A stretch of DNA of 64,000 nucleotides from Streptomyces decoyicus (GTDB lineage Bacteria > Actinomycetota > Actinomycetes > Streptomycetales > Streptomycetaceae), in assembly GCF_019880305.1 (NCBI RefSeq), contig NZ_CP082301.1, positions 1,116,001-1,180,000 on the forward strand, written 5' to 3'. The notes beneath the pieces were generated by a model, which saw only the letters and a program-made list of their open reading frames with translations, made no database searches and was not told the DNA's origin. Each line of letters begins with the position of its first letter. The first letter of the stretch is position 1. Of this stretch, positions 43,766-52,040 are shown one piece after another. The position numbers were made by a program, and so were the translations under genes.

Positions 43766-45283
43766 ATGACCGATCCTCACGGCTTTCTCAAGTTCCCCCG
43801 CCGGCCGGTCCCGGCCCGCCCTGTCGAGGAACGGCTGAACGACTGGCACGAGGTCTACGAGGGGCAGACGCTGCTGCCGCTGGTGTCCGAGCAGGCCGAC
43901 CGCTGTATGGACTGCGGCATACCGTTCTGCCACAACGGCTGTCCGCTGGGGAACCTCATCCCCGAGTGGAACGCGTACGCGGCGCGGGGCGACTGGCGGG
44001 CCGCGGCCGAGCGGCTGCATGCGACGAACAACTTCCCCGAGTTCACCGGGCGGCTGTGCCCGGCACCGTGCGAAGCCGCCTGCGTGCTGGCCCTCAATGC
44101 CGATCCGGTGACGATCAAGAACGTCGAGCAGGCCATCGCCGACCAGATCTGGGAGCGCGGGTACGCGTCACCGCACCCGCCGCAGCGGCTCAGCGGGAAG
44201 ACCGTCGCCGTCATAGGCTCCGGGCCCGCCGGGCTGGCGGCGGCCCAACAGCTCACCCGTACCGGCCACACCGTCGCCGTCTACGAACGCGCCGACCGCA
44301 TCGGCGGGCTGCTGCGCTACGGCATCCCCTCGTTCAAGATGGACAAACGGTGTCTGGACCGCCGCATCGAGCAGATGCGGGCGGAGGGCACCAAGTTCCG
44401 CACGGGCGTGGACGTCGGCGGTGATCTCGACGCAGCCGACCTCAGACGGCGTTACGACGCGGTGGTCATCGCCGTCGGAGCCACCGAGCAGCGGGAGCTT
44501 TCGGTCCCCGGCCGCGAACTGCACGGCATCCATCAGGCCATGGACTACCTGCCGCTGGCCAACCGGGTCGTGGAGGGCGACTACGCCGCGCCCCCCGTCA
44601 CGGCCGAGGGCCGGCACGTGGTGATCATCGGTGGCGGGGACACCGGCTCGGACTGCCTGGGCACCGCCCTGCGCCAGGGCGCGGCCTCCGTGGTGCAGCT
44701 GGACATCAATCCGGAGCCGGGCGACGACCGGCAGGAGGCCGAGCCCTGGCCCGTCTATCCGAAGGTCTACCGGATCTCCCATGCCCATGAAGAGGCCCGG
44801 GGCCGGGAGGGCACGGATCCGAGGCTCTTCTCCTCCGCCACCCTCCGGTTCGAAGGGAGCGCAGCCGGCCAGGTGCGCGCGCTGTGTCTGACGGAGGTGG
44901 AGCCCACGGCCAGGAAGCCACGGCCGGATACCGAGCGGGTGATCCCGGCGGAGCTGGTCCTGCTCGCTCTCGGCTTCTCCGGTCCCGAACGGGGCACCGG
45001 TCTGATGCACCAGCTCGGGCTCACGCTGGACGAGCGGGGGAACTTTGCCCGGGACGCCGACTTCGCTGCCGTGACGGCGGCGCCGGCCGAGCGGGGCAGG
45101 CAGGCGCTGCGCACCGGGCAGGACGGGGTCTTCGTCACGGGCGACGCGGGGCGCGGCCAGTCGCTCGTGGTGTGGGCCATCGCGGAGGGGCGGGCCACCG
45201 CGGCGGCCACGGACCGTTATCTGACCGGTTCCACCGCGCTCCCCGCCCCGGTCGGTCCCAGGGACCGGCCCCTGGTGGCATGA
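43766..45283 (+). CDS. gltD: Glutamate synthase small subunit (GltD family)
   Basis: A 505-residue NADPH-dependent flavoprotein. RCMDCGIPFCHNGCPLGN (about residues 46-63) and RLCPAPCEAACVLALN carry the cysteines for two [4Fe-4S] clusters; VIGSGPAGLAAAQQL binds FAD; VIIGGGDTGSDCLGTA binds NADPH; VFVTGDAGRGQSLVVWAI completes the flavin site. It passes electrons to the large subunit GltB, which makes glutamate from glutamine and 2-oxoglutarate. No gltB is next to it, so it is either an extra copy or serves another partner. Confidence 0.92.
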   Translation: MTDPHGFLKFPRRPVPARPVEERLNDWHEVYEGQTLLPLVSEQADRCMDCGIPFCHNGCPLGNLIPEWNAYAARGDWRAAAERLHATNNFPEFTGRLCPAPCEAACVLALNADPVTIKNVEQAIADQIWERGYASPHPPQRLSGKTVAVIGSGPAGLAAAQQLTRTGHTVAVYERADRIGGLLRYGIPSFKMDKRCLDRRIEQMRAEGTKFRTGVDVGGDLDAADLRRRYDAVVIAVGATEQRELSVPGRELHGIHQAMDYLPLANRVVEGDYAAPPVTAEGRHVVIIGGGDTGSDCLGTALRQGAASVVQLDINPEPGDDRQEAEPWPVYPKVYRISHAHEEARGREGTDPRLFSSATLRFEGSAAGQVRALCLTEVEPTARKPRPDTERVIPAELVLLALGFSGPERGTGLMHQLGLTLDERGNFARDADFAAVTAAPAERGRQALRTGQDGVFVTGDAGRGQSLVVWAIAEGRATAAATDRYLTGSTALPAPVGPRDRPLVA

Positions 45284-45407
45284 CCCCACGGCCCGCGGCT
45301 GCCGCTCCACGAGGTCCTGCGCACCGAGCTGAACGCGGGCGCCCGGCGAGAATGCAGCAGGAAAGGGCGGCAGGAGGGCGGCGAGCCGCTGGGACGGCCC
45401 GCGGAGG

Positions 45408-46112
45408 TCACCGCTCGGAGATGTCGGCGCTGACGATCTCGCCGTCGGACACCGTGTAGGTCCCCTGGTACAGCCGCACCGATCCGTCGCTCTGGGTCGC
45501 GTGGACGACGGCGCTGACCTGCCCCGTGCTCTCGGCGTTCACCGCGCTCAGTTCGATGCTCGCCGTCGTGTCGTAGCCCGCCACCCACTTCGCGTAGGAG
45601 TTGCCGCCGATGTTCCTGCCGCCGAGGTCCCAAGCCGCGCTGAAATCACGGTTGTTGATGTCCCGGTAGAACTCCTCGACGATCGCGCTCGCGTCGTCGG
45701 GAGACGGCGAGGGGTCCGCTGTGTCGGGGGAGACATCGTCGGTCGGCGGCACGGACCCGATATCGGTCGGTGGCACCGAAGCGACGTCGGTGGGCGGCGC
45801 GGAAGCCAGGTCCCAGCTCGGGGTCGGGGTGGTCGACGGGGCACCGCCGACCGCCTCGTACGGCGGCCCGGAGGACTCGGAGGACGAGGCGAGGACGTAG
45901 GCCGTCACGCCGCCACCGGCGAGCAGGGCCGCCATCACCCACAGCAGCCACTGCGGGAGGATGGTGGACCCCACACGGACGTAGCCGTACCCGGTGACGC
46001 CGGGGGGCTGACCGGTGTCCTCGGGCCCGCCGCGGCGCGGCATTCCGCAGCCCGTACAGGAGGCCGCGGCGGCATCCTCGAAGCGCGCGCCGCAGTGAAT
46101 ACAGACCGGCAT
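45408..46112 (-). CDS. Zinc-ribbon membrane-anchored protein with extracellular NTF2-like domain
   Basis: A 234-residue protein. The N-terminus has a zinc ribbon (CIHCGARFEDAAAASCTGCG, residues about 4-23). One transmembrane helix follows (WLLWVMAALLAGGGVTAYVL, about 55-74), then a Ser/Pro/Thr-rich spacer with PPTD repeats and an outer domain with VEEFYRDINNRDFSAAWDLG and YAKWVAGYDTTASIELSAVN, resembling NTF2-like folds. The second ATG (46112) has GGGGGGAG at good spacing. It is the third gene of a minus-strand set with the two NNGI-motif genes upstream. Function unknown. Confidence 0.7.
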   Translation of the reverse strand: MPVCIHCGARFEDAAAASCTGCGMPRRGGPEDTGQPPGVTGYGYVRVGSTILPQWLLWVMAALLAGGGVTAYVLASSSESSGPPYEAVGGAPSTTPTPSWDLASAPPTDVASVPPTDIGSVPPTDDVSPDTADPSPSPDDASAIVEEFYRDINNRDFSAAWDLGGRNIGGNSYAKWVAGYDTTASIELSAVNAESTGQVSAVVHATQSDGSVRLYQGTYTVSDGEIVSADISER

Positions 46113-46170
46113 GGTCATCTCCCCCCGACATCCCTCATGTCTCTCGCACCTGGCCTTCGCGTCGGCCCGG

Positions 46171-46548
46171 TTACAGCCCCCGGATCGCCTCTTCGATCGC
46201 CACCGCCAGGGAGGCCAGCGCGGTGAACCCCGGCACCGCGCCCACGAGCGCCCTGGCGAACACCTTGAGCTTGCCCTTGCGCGGCGCCTCCGAGGCGAGC
46301 TCCTCGCGGGCATCCTCCGCGGCCTCGATCAGGTCGGCGCGCTCGGGGTGCTCGGACCGGCCGAGCTCGTCGATCAGCCGGGAGAGCAGCTCGCCGATCT
46401 CCTGGGGCGACCGCTGCCGTCCGCCGTCGGACTGGGTCAGCCCGCTGTCCCTGACCTCGGCCTGCGCGTTCCTGCCGCTGGCAACGGCGTTGCCGACGAC
46501 GTTCGAACCGCCGGTCGCGGTGATCCCGTTGTTGCTCTGCATTCCCAT
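46171..46548 (-). CDS. Small helical protein with N-terminal NNGI/VASG motif
   Basis: A 125-residue protein not assigned to a named family. Residues about 5-26 read NNGITATGGSNVVGNAVASG, a Gly/Asn-rich, beta-prone motif; the rest is helical (SPQEIGELLSRLIDELGRSE, RADLIEAAEDAREELAS), ending in a hydrophobic helix (RALVGAVPGFTALASLAVAI). The same NNGI...VASG pattern ends the upstream 532-residue protein, 20 bp away. Short Gly/Asn motifs placed at the N-terminus of a helical effector and the C-terminus of a larger partner are known from amyloid signalling pairs; that reading is inference. Confidence 0.6.
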   Translation of the reverse strand: MGMQSNNGITATGGSNVVGNAVASGRNAQAEVRDSGLTQSDGGRQRSPQEIGELLSRLIDELGRSEHPERADLIEAAEDAREELASEAPRKGKLKVFARALVGAVPGFTALASLAVAIEEAIRGL

Positions 46549-46568
46549 TCCTCATTCCTTCTCGGTTA

Positions 46569-48167
46569 TCAGTCCGTGTTCAGCAGCGGGATCTTGTTGA
46601 GCACTCTCATCGAGATCCGGGACCTCTCACCGGAGGCGACCGAGCTGGAATCCACCCTGGCCCCGTGGGCCGCGATGATGCCGTTGTTGATGATCGTCTC
46701 CTGACGCTGGACCAGATCGCCCACGTCGATGTCCCGTGCTTGGGCGAACTCGACGAGCGCGTCCAGGACCCGCTTCTCGACGGTCTTCAGGACCATGCCG
46801 CTGTCGGCCTTCTGGAAATAGCGGTGGTGCTTCGTGTCCGCCGCCTGCCGGCGCACGCTCTGCCGCGCCCCGTAGTCGAACCTGCGCAGCCTCGTGATCA
46901 ACTTGTCCTGACGGCGCACCCGCCAGGTCATCCCGTAGTCGGGGGCGAAGCCCGCGATCGCGCGCACGGGCGAGGCCACCAGCACGAAGACGGTGCTCAC
47001 CAGCGTCTGCGAAAACAGCGTGACGAGCTCGCCCAGCGGCGGGCGGGGCATGAGGGTGTCGATGACCCGGTAGCGGTCGAGCAGGGGGAACAACACCGTC
47101 GGGACGGCTTCCACGAAGAGGTTGGATTCCGAACGGATGAAGCGCAGGAAGAGCGAGGTGACCAACTCACCGCCCCAGCCCGTGGAGTGGACGGCCAGAT
47201 AGGGGCGGGCACCCTCCTCCGGCGTCCGTTTCAGCGCATCCATCTGTGCGAAGGGAATCCGGGCGACGGGCCGGCCGAGCGGGTCCGGCAGGAAGCGGGT
47301 GTCCTCCAGGAGGCCCGAGCCGTCGACGAAGAGCCGCTCCTCGATCTCCAGACAGGGCAGGACCAGGGTGCCGAGCCGCTCGGCGATGTGGGTGTAGAGG
47401 TCCGTCACGTCGAAGTCCTGCGGCTTGACCCCCGGACTGCTCGATGCCGTGACATCGAAGGTCAAAGACCACGAGTCGAGTTCGGACCCGTACCCGATGA
47501 ATGGTGAATAGCCGCTGTAGGCGGTGACGTTGCCGTCGGCGTATTCGCGGATCTGGCGGAGGCGCGCCGCGACATCGGCATTGAGCGGCAGCGGCGCGGC
47601 CGCGGGGTCGAACCGGTCCGGGCGGAGGCTTTGCAGATGGCGGCCGTACTTGGTCGAGAGTTCGAAGGAGAGCACGGTCGCCCAGGAGAGGAGCAGCACC
47701 AGCAGGGTGATCCCGGGGTGGCCGACCCAGAAGGCGAAGACGAACGCCAGCAGGAACAGGACGGTGAGCACCAGATCCCGGCTGTGGCGGCGGGCGTTGG
47801 CCAGGTAGGCATGCCGGAGCACCACGGGGACGTCGCACGCCGGGGCCGCCGCCACACCCAAGTGGGGCTGGGCGGCCACCTGTTTGATGAGCGACCTGGC
47901 GTATTCGCGATCCAGATAGGCGGCCGCGCAGAGGTACCTGGTCAGGTCCCGGCCCTCACCCCAACGCGGCACAGCGGTACGGCGATCGGCGGCACTTACG
48001 GTGACGGGCGCCATGGACACGGTCGGTGCGGACGGTGAGTGGCCGGTGGGCTCGGCCGACGTCGCAGCCGGCCCGGCGGCCGCCACGGCCACACCGCAAT
48101 TGCCGCAGAACGCGGCCCCCGAAACTGTGCCGCTGCCGCATCCTGGGCACGCAGTCGAATGCGTCAT
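46569..48167 (-). CDS. Large zinc-ribbon membrane protein with C-terminal NNGI motif
   Basis: A 532-residue protein of unrecognised family. Residues 1-22 contain a zinc ribbon (CPGCGSGTVSGAAFCGNCG). Two adjacent hydrophobic helices lie near residues 125-160 (LTVLFLLAFVFAFWVG, GITLLVLLLSWATVLSFELS), and a third hydrophobic stretch near 390-405 (LVSTVFVLVASPVRAI). Between them is a soluble part with LFLRFIRSESNLFVEAVPTV. The C-terminal helix ALVEFAQARDIDVGDLVQRQ precedes NNGIIAAHGARVDSSSVASG, matching the N-terminus of the next protein. ATG 48167 is preceded by GGGGGAG. Probably a membrane sensor or scaffold; not known. Confidence 0.6.
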   Translation of the reverse strand: MTHSTACPGCGSGTVSGAAFCGNCGVAVAAAGPAATSAEPTGHSPSAPTVSMAPVTVSAADRRTAVPRWGEGRDLTRYLCAAAYLDREYARSLIKQVAAQPHLGVAAAPACDVPVVLRHAYLANARRHSRDLVLTVLFLLAFVFAFWVGHPGITLLVLLLSWATVLSFELSTKYGRHLQSLRPDRFDPAAAPLPLNADVAARLRQIREYADGNVTAYSGYSPFIGYGSELDSWSLTFDVTASSSPGVKPQDFDVTDLYTHIAERLGTLVLPCLEIEERLFVDGSGLLEDTRFLPDPLGRPVARIPFAQMDALKRTPEEGARPYLAVHSTGWGGELVTSLFLRFIRSESNLFVEAVPTVLFPLLDRYRVIDTLMPRPPLGELVTLFSQTLVSTVFVLVASPVRAIAGFAPDYGMTWRVRRQDKLITRLRRFDYGARQSVRRQAADTKHHRYFQKADSGMVLKTVEKRVLDALVEFAQARDIDVGDLVQRQETIINNGIIAAHGARVDSSSVASGERSRISMRVLNKIPLLNTD

Positions 48168-48307
48168 CGCTCCCCCGCGCATGAGACGACCTCACGTCCA
48201 CCAAGTGCACCACGAGGGGACCTGAGGAAACGTCGGAGTCGCTCTTCGAAGCGGGACCGTTACAGTTCGATACGAACAGACGCACGGCCCGACGGGCCCG
48301 GTCCGGG

Positions 48308-49045
48308 TCAGGGGGACGTTCGACGCAGGACCAGGCTGACGAAGCCCCAGGTGTCCCGGTAGACGCGGAGCCATTCGGAGCGCCGCGTGGCAGCGGTCTC
48401 GAGCACCTGCGCGCTGTCCGGGTCGGCGGGGTGGTCCAGGGCCCATGCGGCCAGCGAACCCCAGCAGGCCCACTCGTAGGCGTCCAGCTCACTGCGGGAG
48501 CTGACATGGCCGTGCACAGGAGTCCACCCGTCGGCGACGACGCGGTCCAGCGTGGTCGCCAGGTCCGCGAACTCCCCGAGCATCTCGACGGCTTCCGGTG
48601 AGGGCTCGCGCTCCCAGAAGCCGTCGCCGATCAGTACGTGTCCCCCAGGGGCCAGGTGCTTGCGTGCCGCCGCCAGGGTGGGCAGCAGGCCGCCGAAGGC
48701 GTGCGCGGCGCCGACGCTGAGCACCAGGTCGAACGGGTGCGGGGAGGTGAAGCGTTCGGCTTCTCGCCGGTGGAGTACGAGGCGCTCCTGGACGCCGCGG
48801 CGGGCCGCGGCCTGCCGGGCCTGCGCCAGGTCGCTCTCGGAGATGTCGACGCCCTCGGCCTCCAACTGCGGGTGCATGGCCAGGGCGCGCAGAAGCCATT
48901 CCCCACCCCCGCACCCCAGGTCGAGCACCCGCTCGTCGCCACGCGGAAGGCAGCGTTCCAGCAGTTGGCGCACGGAGTTGTCGTCGAGCGGGGACTTTAT
49001 CGGGTGCTCGGCATGGGCCAGCCCGGAGATCTGTTCACGATTCAC
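48308..49045 (-). CDS. Class I SAM-dependent methyltransferase
   Basis: A 245-residue enzyme. REQISGLAHAEHPIKSPLDD begins the protein; motif I is RVLDLGCGGGEWLLRALAM (about residues 40-58) followed by VDISESDLAQARQAA; motif III-like LVLSVGAAHAFGGLLPTLA and motif IV APGGHVLIGDGFWE follow. The family seems specific for small molecules in Streptomyces. GTG 49045 is chosen by homology of the start; its ribosome site is poor. Its substrate is unknown, and no cotranscribed partner is visible. Confidence 0.85.
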   Translation of the reverse strand: MNREQISGLAHAEHPIKSPLDDNSVRQLLERCLPRGDERVLDLGCGGGEWLLRALAMHPQLEAEGVDISESDLAQARQAAARRGVQERLVLHRREAERFTSPHPFDLVLSVGAAHAFGGLLPTLAAARKHLAPGGHVLIGDGFWEREPSPEAVEMLGEFADLATTLDRVVADGWTPVHGHVSSRSELDAYEWACWGSLAAWALDHPADPDSAQVLETAATRRSEWLRVYRDTWGFVSLVLRRTSP

Positions 49046-49551
49046 CGGCGCAGCATGGCAGCGCCGGACGGTGCCCGCACCTGGATTTCCCTCGGCACCG
49101 ATGACGGCCTTACGCCGTGCCTGCCAGGGCACCGGGGTGACGTACGCGCAGGGGCAGCTGCGGGCCCTTCACACTCACGACTTCGCGAGTTTCGCCGAAG
49201 TCCCACCGCAGAAGATGGAAGACTGGCGGCGGGCGGATTCCCCCCGCCGTGCCACAACACCCGAGCCCGAACTCGGTGGCATGCAAGGGGTGTCGGGCGT
49301 CCACCCTTGACCCCGGCTTCCTCGGTTCGGATGCGCCATACACCATGATGGCAACCACCACGACGGATTCCGCGGACTCAGCATCCCGCCCCTTCCGCCG
49401 ATGGGTATCAGCTTTCTTTTACCCCTCAAAAGTTGTAGAACGGGTGGAACTGCCGTCACATCTCAACGTGCCAACTGCAGGCGACATTCTCGTCGATTGT
49501 GCGATAGAAATAAGCGAAGAGCTCCACACCGTCTCAACAGAAGATTCCTGA
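49046..49551. other. AT-richer intergenic region upstream of LacI gene
   Basis: 506 bp with visibly lower GC than the surrounding genes, particularly 49360-49550. Frames found in it have no family features. GCCAT (49331-49335) and ATGGC (49347-49351) form an inverted repeat around 49341, a possible operator for the LacI gene that starts at 49552. The lower GC may mark acquired DNA at the border of the cluster to its right. Confidence 0.45.
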
Positions 49552-50556
49552 ATGTCCGATACCGAACCTTTCCGTGCTGTTACCGCGACGGATGTCGCCC
49601 GTGTTGCCGGGGTCTCTCAGTCGACGGTTTCCCTGGTACTGAACGGAAAAGGCCGCGGTCGTATCAGCGACAAGACGGTGCGACGCGTTACCGAGACCGC
49701 ACAGCGGATGGGCTATCGCATCAATCAGTCGGCCCGCCATCTCCGGCTGGGAGCCAGTGGCACGGTCCTGCTCGCCGTTCCCACCCTCACCAACAACGCC
49801 TTCGCCGCGGTCCATGCGGGTGCGGCCCGCCGAGGGGCCGAACACGGTCTCGGCCTCGTGGTCTTCCCGCTCAGCGCCGAGGACGGCACCAGCCCGTTCT
49901 CCGCGCCGCAGCAGGCACTCGACGGAGTCATCGCGTGCTCCATGCCCGCGAAGACGGTCGCCGACGTGAGCGCGGGAGTGCCCCTGGTCGTGCTCGACGA
50001 CGCGCCGGCGCCGGGCATCCCGGCTGTGACGATGGACGTCAGCGGGGGCATGGCCCTGGCCTTGAACCGGCTGCTCGCCCTGGGGCACCGGCGCATCGCC
50101 CATGTCCGGGCCGACCGGCCCGCATGGACCTTCGAGCAGCGGGCGCAGGCTTTCGACCTGGGCGTTCACACCCGGCCCGACGTCATTGCGCAGCGGATCC
50201 CATGCCCCTTCGCCCCGTCCATGGTCAAGGAACGCATGATGCCGGTGCTGTCCGCACCGGACCGGCCCACCGCCGTCGTCTGCGATGACGACAACATGGC
50301 GACCGGCGTCTACTCCGCGGCGATGAGCCTCGGGCTGACCATCGGCACGGATCTTTCCGTGATCGGCTTCAACGACGCCCCCACCGCCTCCCAGGTCACC
50401 CCCGGGCTGACCAGCGTCCGTCTTCCGCTGGAGGATCTGGGCGACCAGGGGATGCGGATGCTGGTCGGGCTGCGTGGCGGGGTGACGGCGGATCCCGACC
50501 CGTTGCCGGTCGCCCTCGTCGAGCGGGGCTCCACCGGCCCGGCGCCGCAGGTGTGA
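49552..50556 (+). CDS. LacI family transcriptional regulator (left paralogue)
   Basis: A 334-residue repressor. The N-terminal HTH is TATDVARVAGVSQSTVSLVL (about residues 10-29) followed by hinge helix residues to RHLRLGASGTV. The periplasmic-binding-like core carries DDAPAPGIPAVTMDVSGGMA and ends PLPVALVERGSTGP. It is clearly a paralogue of the regulator at 61471: both share NKGRGRIS/GKWRGRIS, MGYRxN and WTFxQRxxAFD. It converges with the 486-residue gene (13 bp between stops) and so bounds the cluster on the left. Effector is unknown; no TTA codon was noticed. Confidence 0.9.
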   Translation: MSDTEPFRAVTATDVARVAGVSQSTVSLVLNGKGRGRISDKTVRRVTETAQRMGYRINQSARHLRLGASGTVLLAVPTLTNNAFAAVHAGAARRGAEHGLGLVVFPLSAEDGTSPFSAPQQALDGVIACSMPAKTVADVSAGVPLVVLDDAPAPGIPAVTMDVSGGMALALNRLLALGHRRIAHVRADRPAWTFEQRAQAFDLGVHTRPDVIAQRIPCPFAPSMVKERMMPVLSAPDRPTAVVCDDDNMATGVYSAAMSLGLTIGTDLSVIGFNDAPTASQVTPGLTSVRLPLEDLGDQGMRMLVGLRGGVTADPDPLPVALVERGSTGPAPQV

Positions 50557-50569
50557 GGCAGCCGCCGGC

Positions 50570-52030
50570 TCATACCCAGTCGTGGACGAACGTCGCGGCC
50601 TCGTCGAATCCGATCCGCTCGGTGAGCTGTTGCTCCTTGGGGATGTAGGAGTTCGAGAACAGGTCGTAGACGCCGCTGGACCCGACGGAGAGGACGTCCT
50701 TGAACGGGGTGCGGAGCACGCTGTTCACATAGGTCTCGTCCACCCCGCCCTTGCTCATGACGTCGGCGGCGTAGAGCGTCGTCAGCGTCTCCCCCGCCCT
50801 TTCGAAGAACACCGGGGTGCCCGCGATCATGCCGGTGACGTCGACCTCCTCGATGAGCCGGGCCTCCCGCGCCGGTCCGTGACGGTCCAGCAGTGCGTGC
50901 CACCCGTTCTTCAACTGTGTGGTGTAGACGAGGGATCCGGGGCCGACCAGGGGCTTGATGCCCGCGAACAGCAGCAGGGTCATGTACAGCGCCACCGAGG
51001 GCACGATGTCCTCACGGTGCAGCGCCTCGCGCAGGGCGTGCCGCTCCAGGGGAACCCTCAGGTGGGCGAACCGCGGGTCGGCCGGCACCAGCTCGCCGCC
51101 TTGCACGTACAGCCGCAGGAGCCCCGGCCGGCCGGGATGCCGCATCCAGAAGAAATGCGTTCCCTTTCCGGCCGCCTCGTCCCAGGCGACCACCACCCCG
51201 CGAAAGGTGTCGAGAACCCGCTGCCGCGGTACGGGGTCGAGCAGCGCCTCGGAAAGGTAGCTCTCCTCCGCCAGCAACTCGATCAGGCTTTCCCTGGCCA
51301 CATCCTCGGCACCGGCGTAGAGCAAATCCGGGAGGCGTGGGCGCAGTTCTTCCGAGAAGAGCCGCGGCCAGGTCCCGTGCACCACGGTCGCCAGCTGATC
51401 GCGGTGCCCCGGACTCGCGGAATGATCAAGTCCGTTGAGGAGATGCTGGTACTCCTCCAGGAAATCCTGGTCGGCGGGCGCGAAACCGGACCAGCGCTTG
51501 AGCGAGTGAAGCCGCTCTACGAAGTCAAAGGCCCGCGGCCGGAGATAGTACATGACGTCCCGGTGTTCTTTCGCGGAGAAGTAGGGGATGTCCACACCCC
51601 GGAAACGGAACCCATTTCTCATGTAGTGGTTGCTGGGGTTGACGTTGCTGCACGACAACGTGACGATCGGCGCCGCCGGTCCGTCGGACAGCAGCCGGCC
51701 CGCGTTCGCAATGATGTTGGTGCCCAGGAGCAGCGGATGATTGAGCATCTGGTGGTGGTCGACGATGTTCACCGCCCGGAGATCACGGGCCGTGACGGCA
51801 TCCCCGGGGCCGCCGGGCCCGAACGCCCGCCGCAGCACCCGCCGTACGCACCTCGCGATCAGTTCCTGGCGCTCCGCGTGCTCGGGAGCGACACCGGAGG
51901 TGGGGCTCAGCGCCTTCGCGTACTCCCCCAGCGGCCGGTCGTCCTCGAAGTACGGAGCCATGTCGGGCACATACGTCCGGAGCTGTCCGACGACGGCGTC
52001 CACCGCTTGCCGCACCCGCTGTTCGTCCAT
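50570..52030 (-). CDS. Unrecognised 486-residue protein encoded with hypE-hypF
   Basis: I do not recognise a family. The protein has no signal peptide or membrane helix. Conserved-looking, functional-type clusters are VDHHQMLNHPLLLGTN (residues 90-105, three His), TLSCSNVNPSNHYMRNGFRF (124-143, with a Cys and several Asn), FSAKEHRDVMYYLRP (151-165) and a C-terminal VGSSGVYDLFSNSYIPKEQQ (about 450-469). The start is 10 bp after the hypF stop with GAGGCGG upstream, so it is the last gene of the HDO-hypE-hypF operon. The likely role is acceptor-specific transfer or handling of the group made by HypE/HypF, a guess from context. Confidence 0.75.
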   Translation of the reverse strand: MDEQRVRQAVDAVVGQLRTYVPDMAPYFEDDRPLGEYAKALSPTSGVAPEHAERQELIARCVRRVLRRAFGPGGPGDAVTARDLRAVNIVDHHQMLNHPLLLGTNIIANAGRLLSDGPAAPIVTLSCSNVNPSNHYMRNGFRFRGVDIPYFSAKEHRDVMYYLRPRAFDFVERLHSLKRWSGFAPADQDFLEEYQHLLNGLDHSASPGHRDQLATVVHGTWPRLFSEELRPRLPDLLYAGAEDVARESLIELLAEESYLSEALLDPVPRQRVLDTFRGVVVAWDEAAGKGTHFFWMRHPGRPGLLRLYVQGGELVPADPRFAHLRVPLERHALREALHREDIVPSVALYMTLLLFAGIKPLVGPGSLVYTTQLKNGWHALLDRHGPAREARLIEEVDVTGMIAGTPVFFERAGETLTTLYAADVMSKGGVDETYVNSVLRTPFKDVLSVGSSGVYDLFSNSYIPKEQQLTERIGFDEAATFVHDWV

Positions 52031-52040
52031 TGCCGCCTCG

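Noticed and set aside
49249..49551. 100-codon plus-strand frame directly before the LacI gene
   Set aside because: No family features, weak ribosome site, and it covers the AT-rich region expected to hold the LacI promoter.
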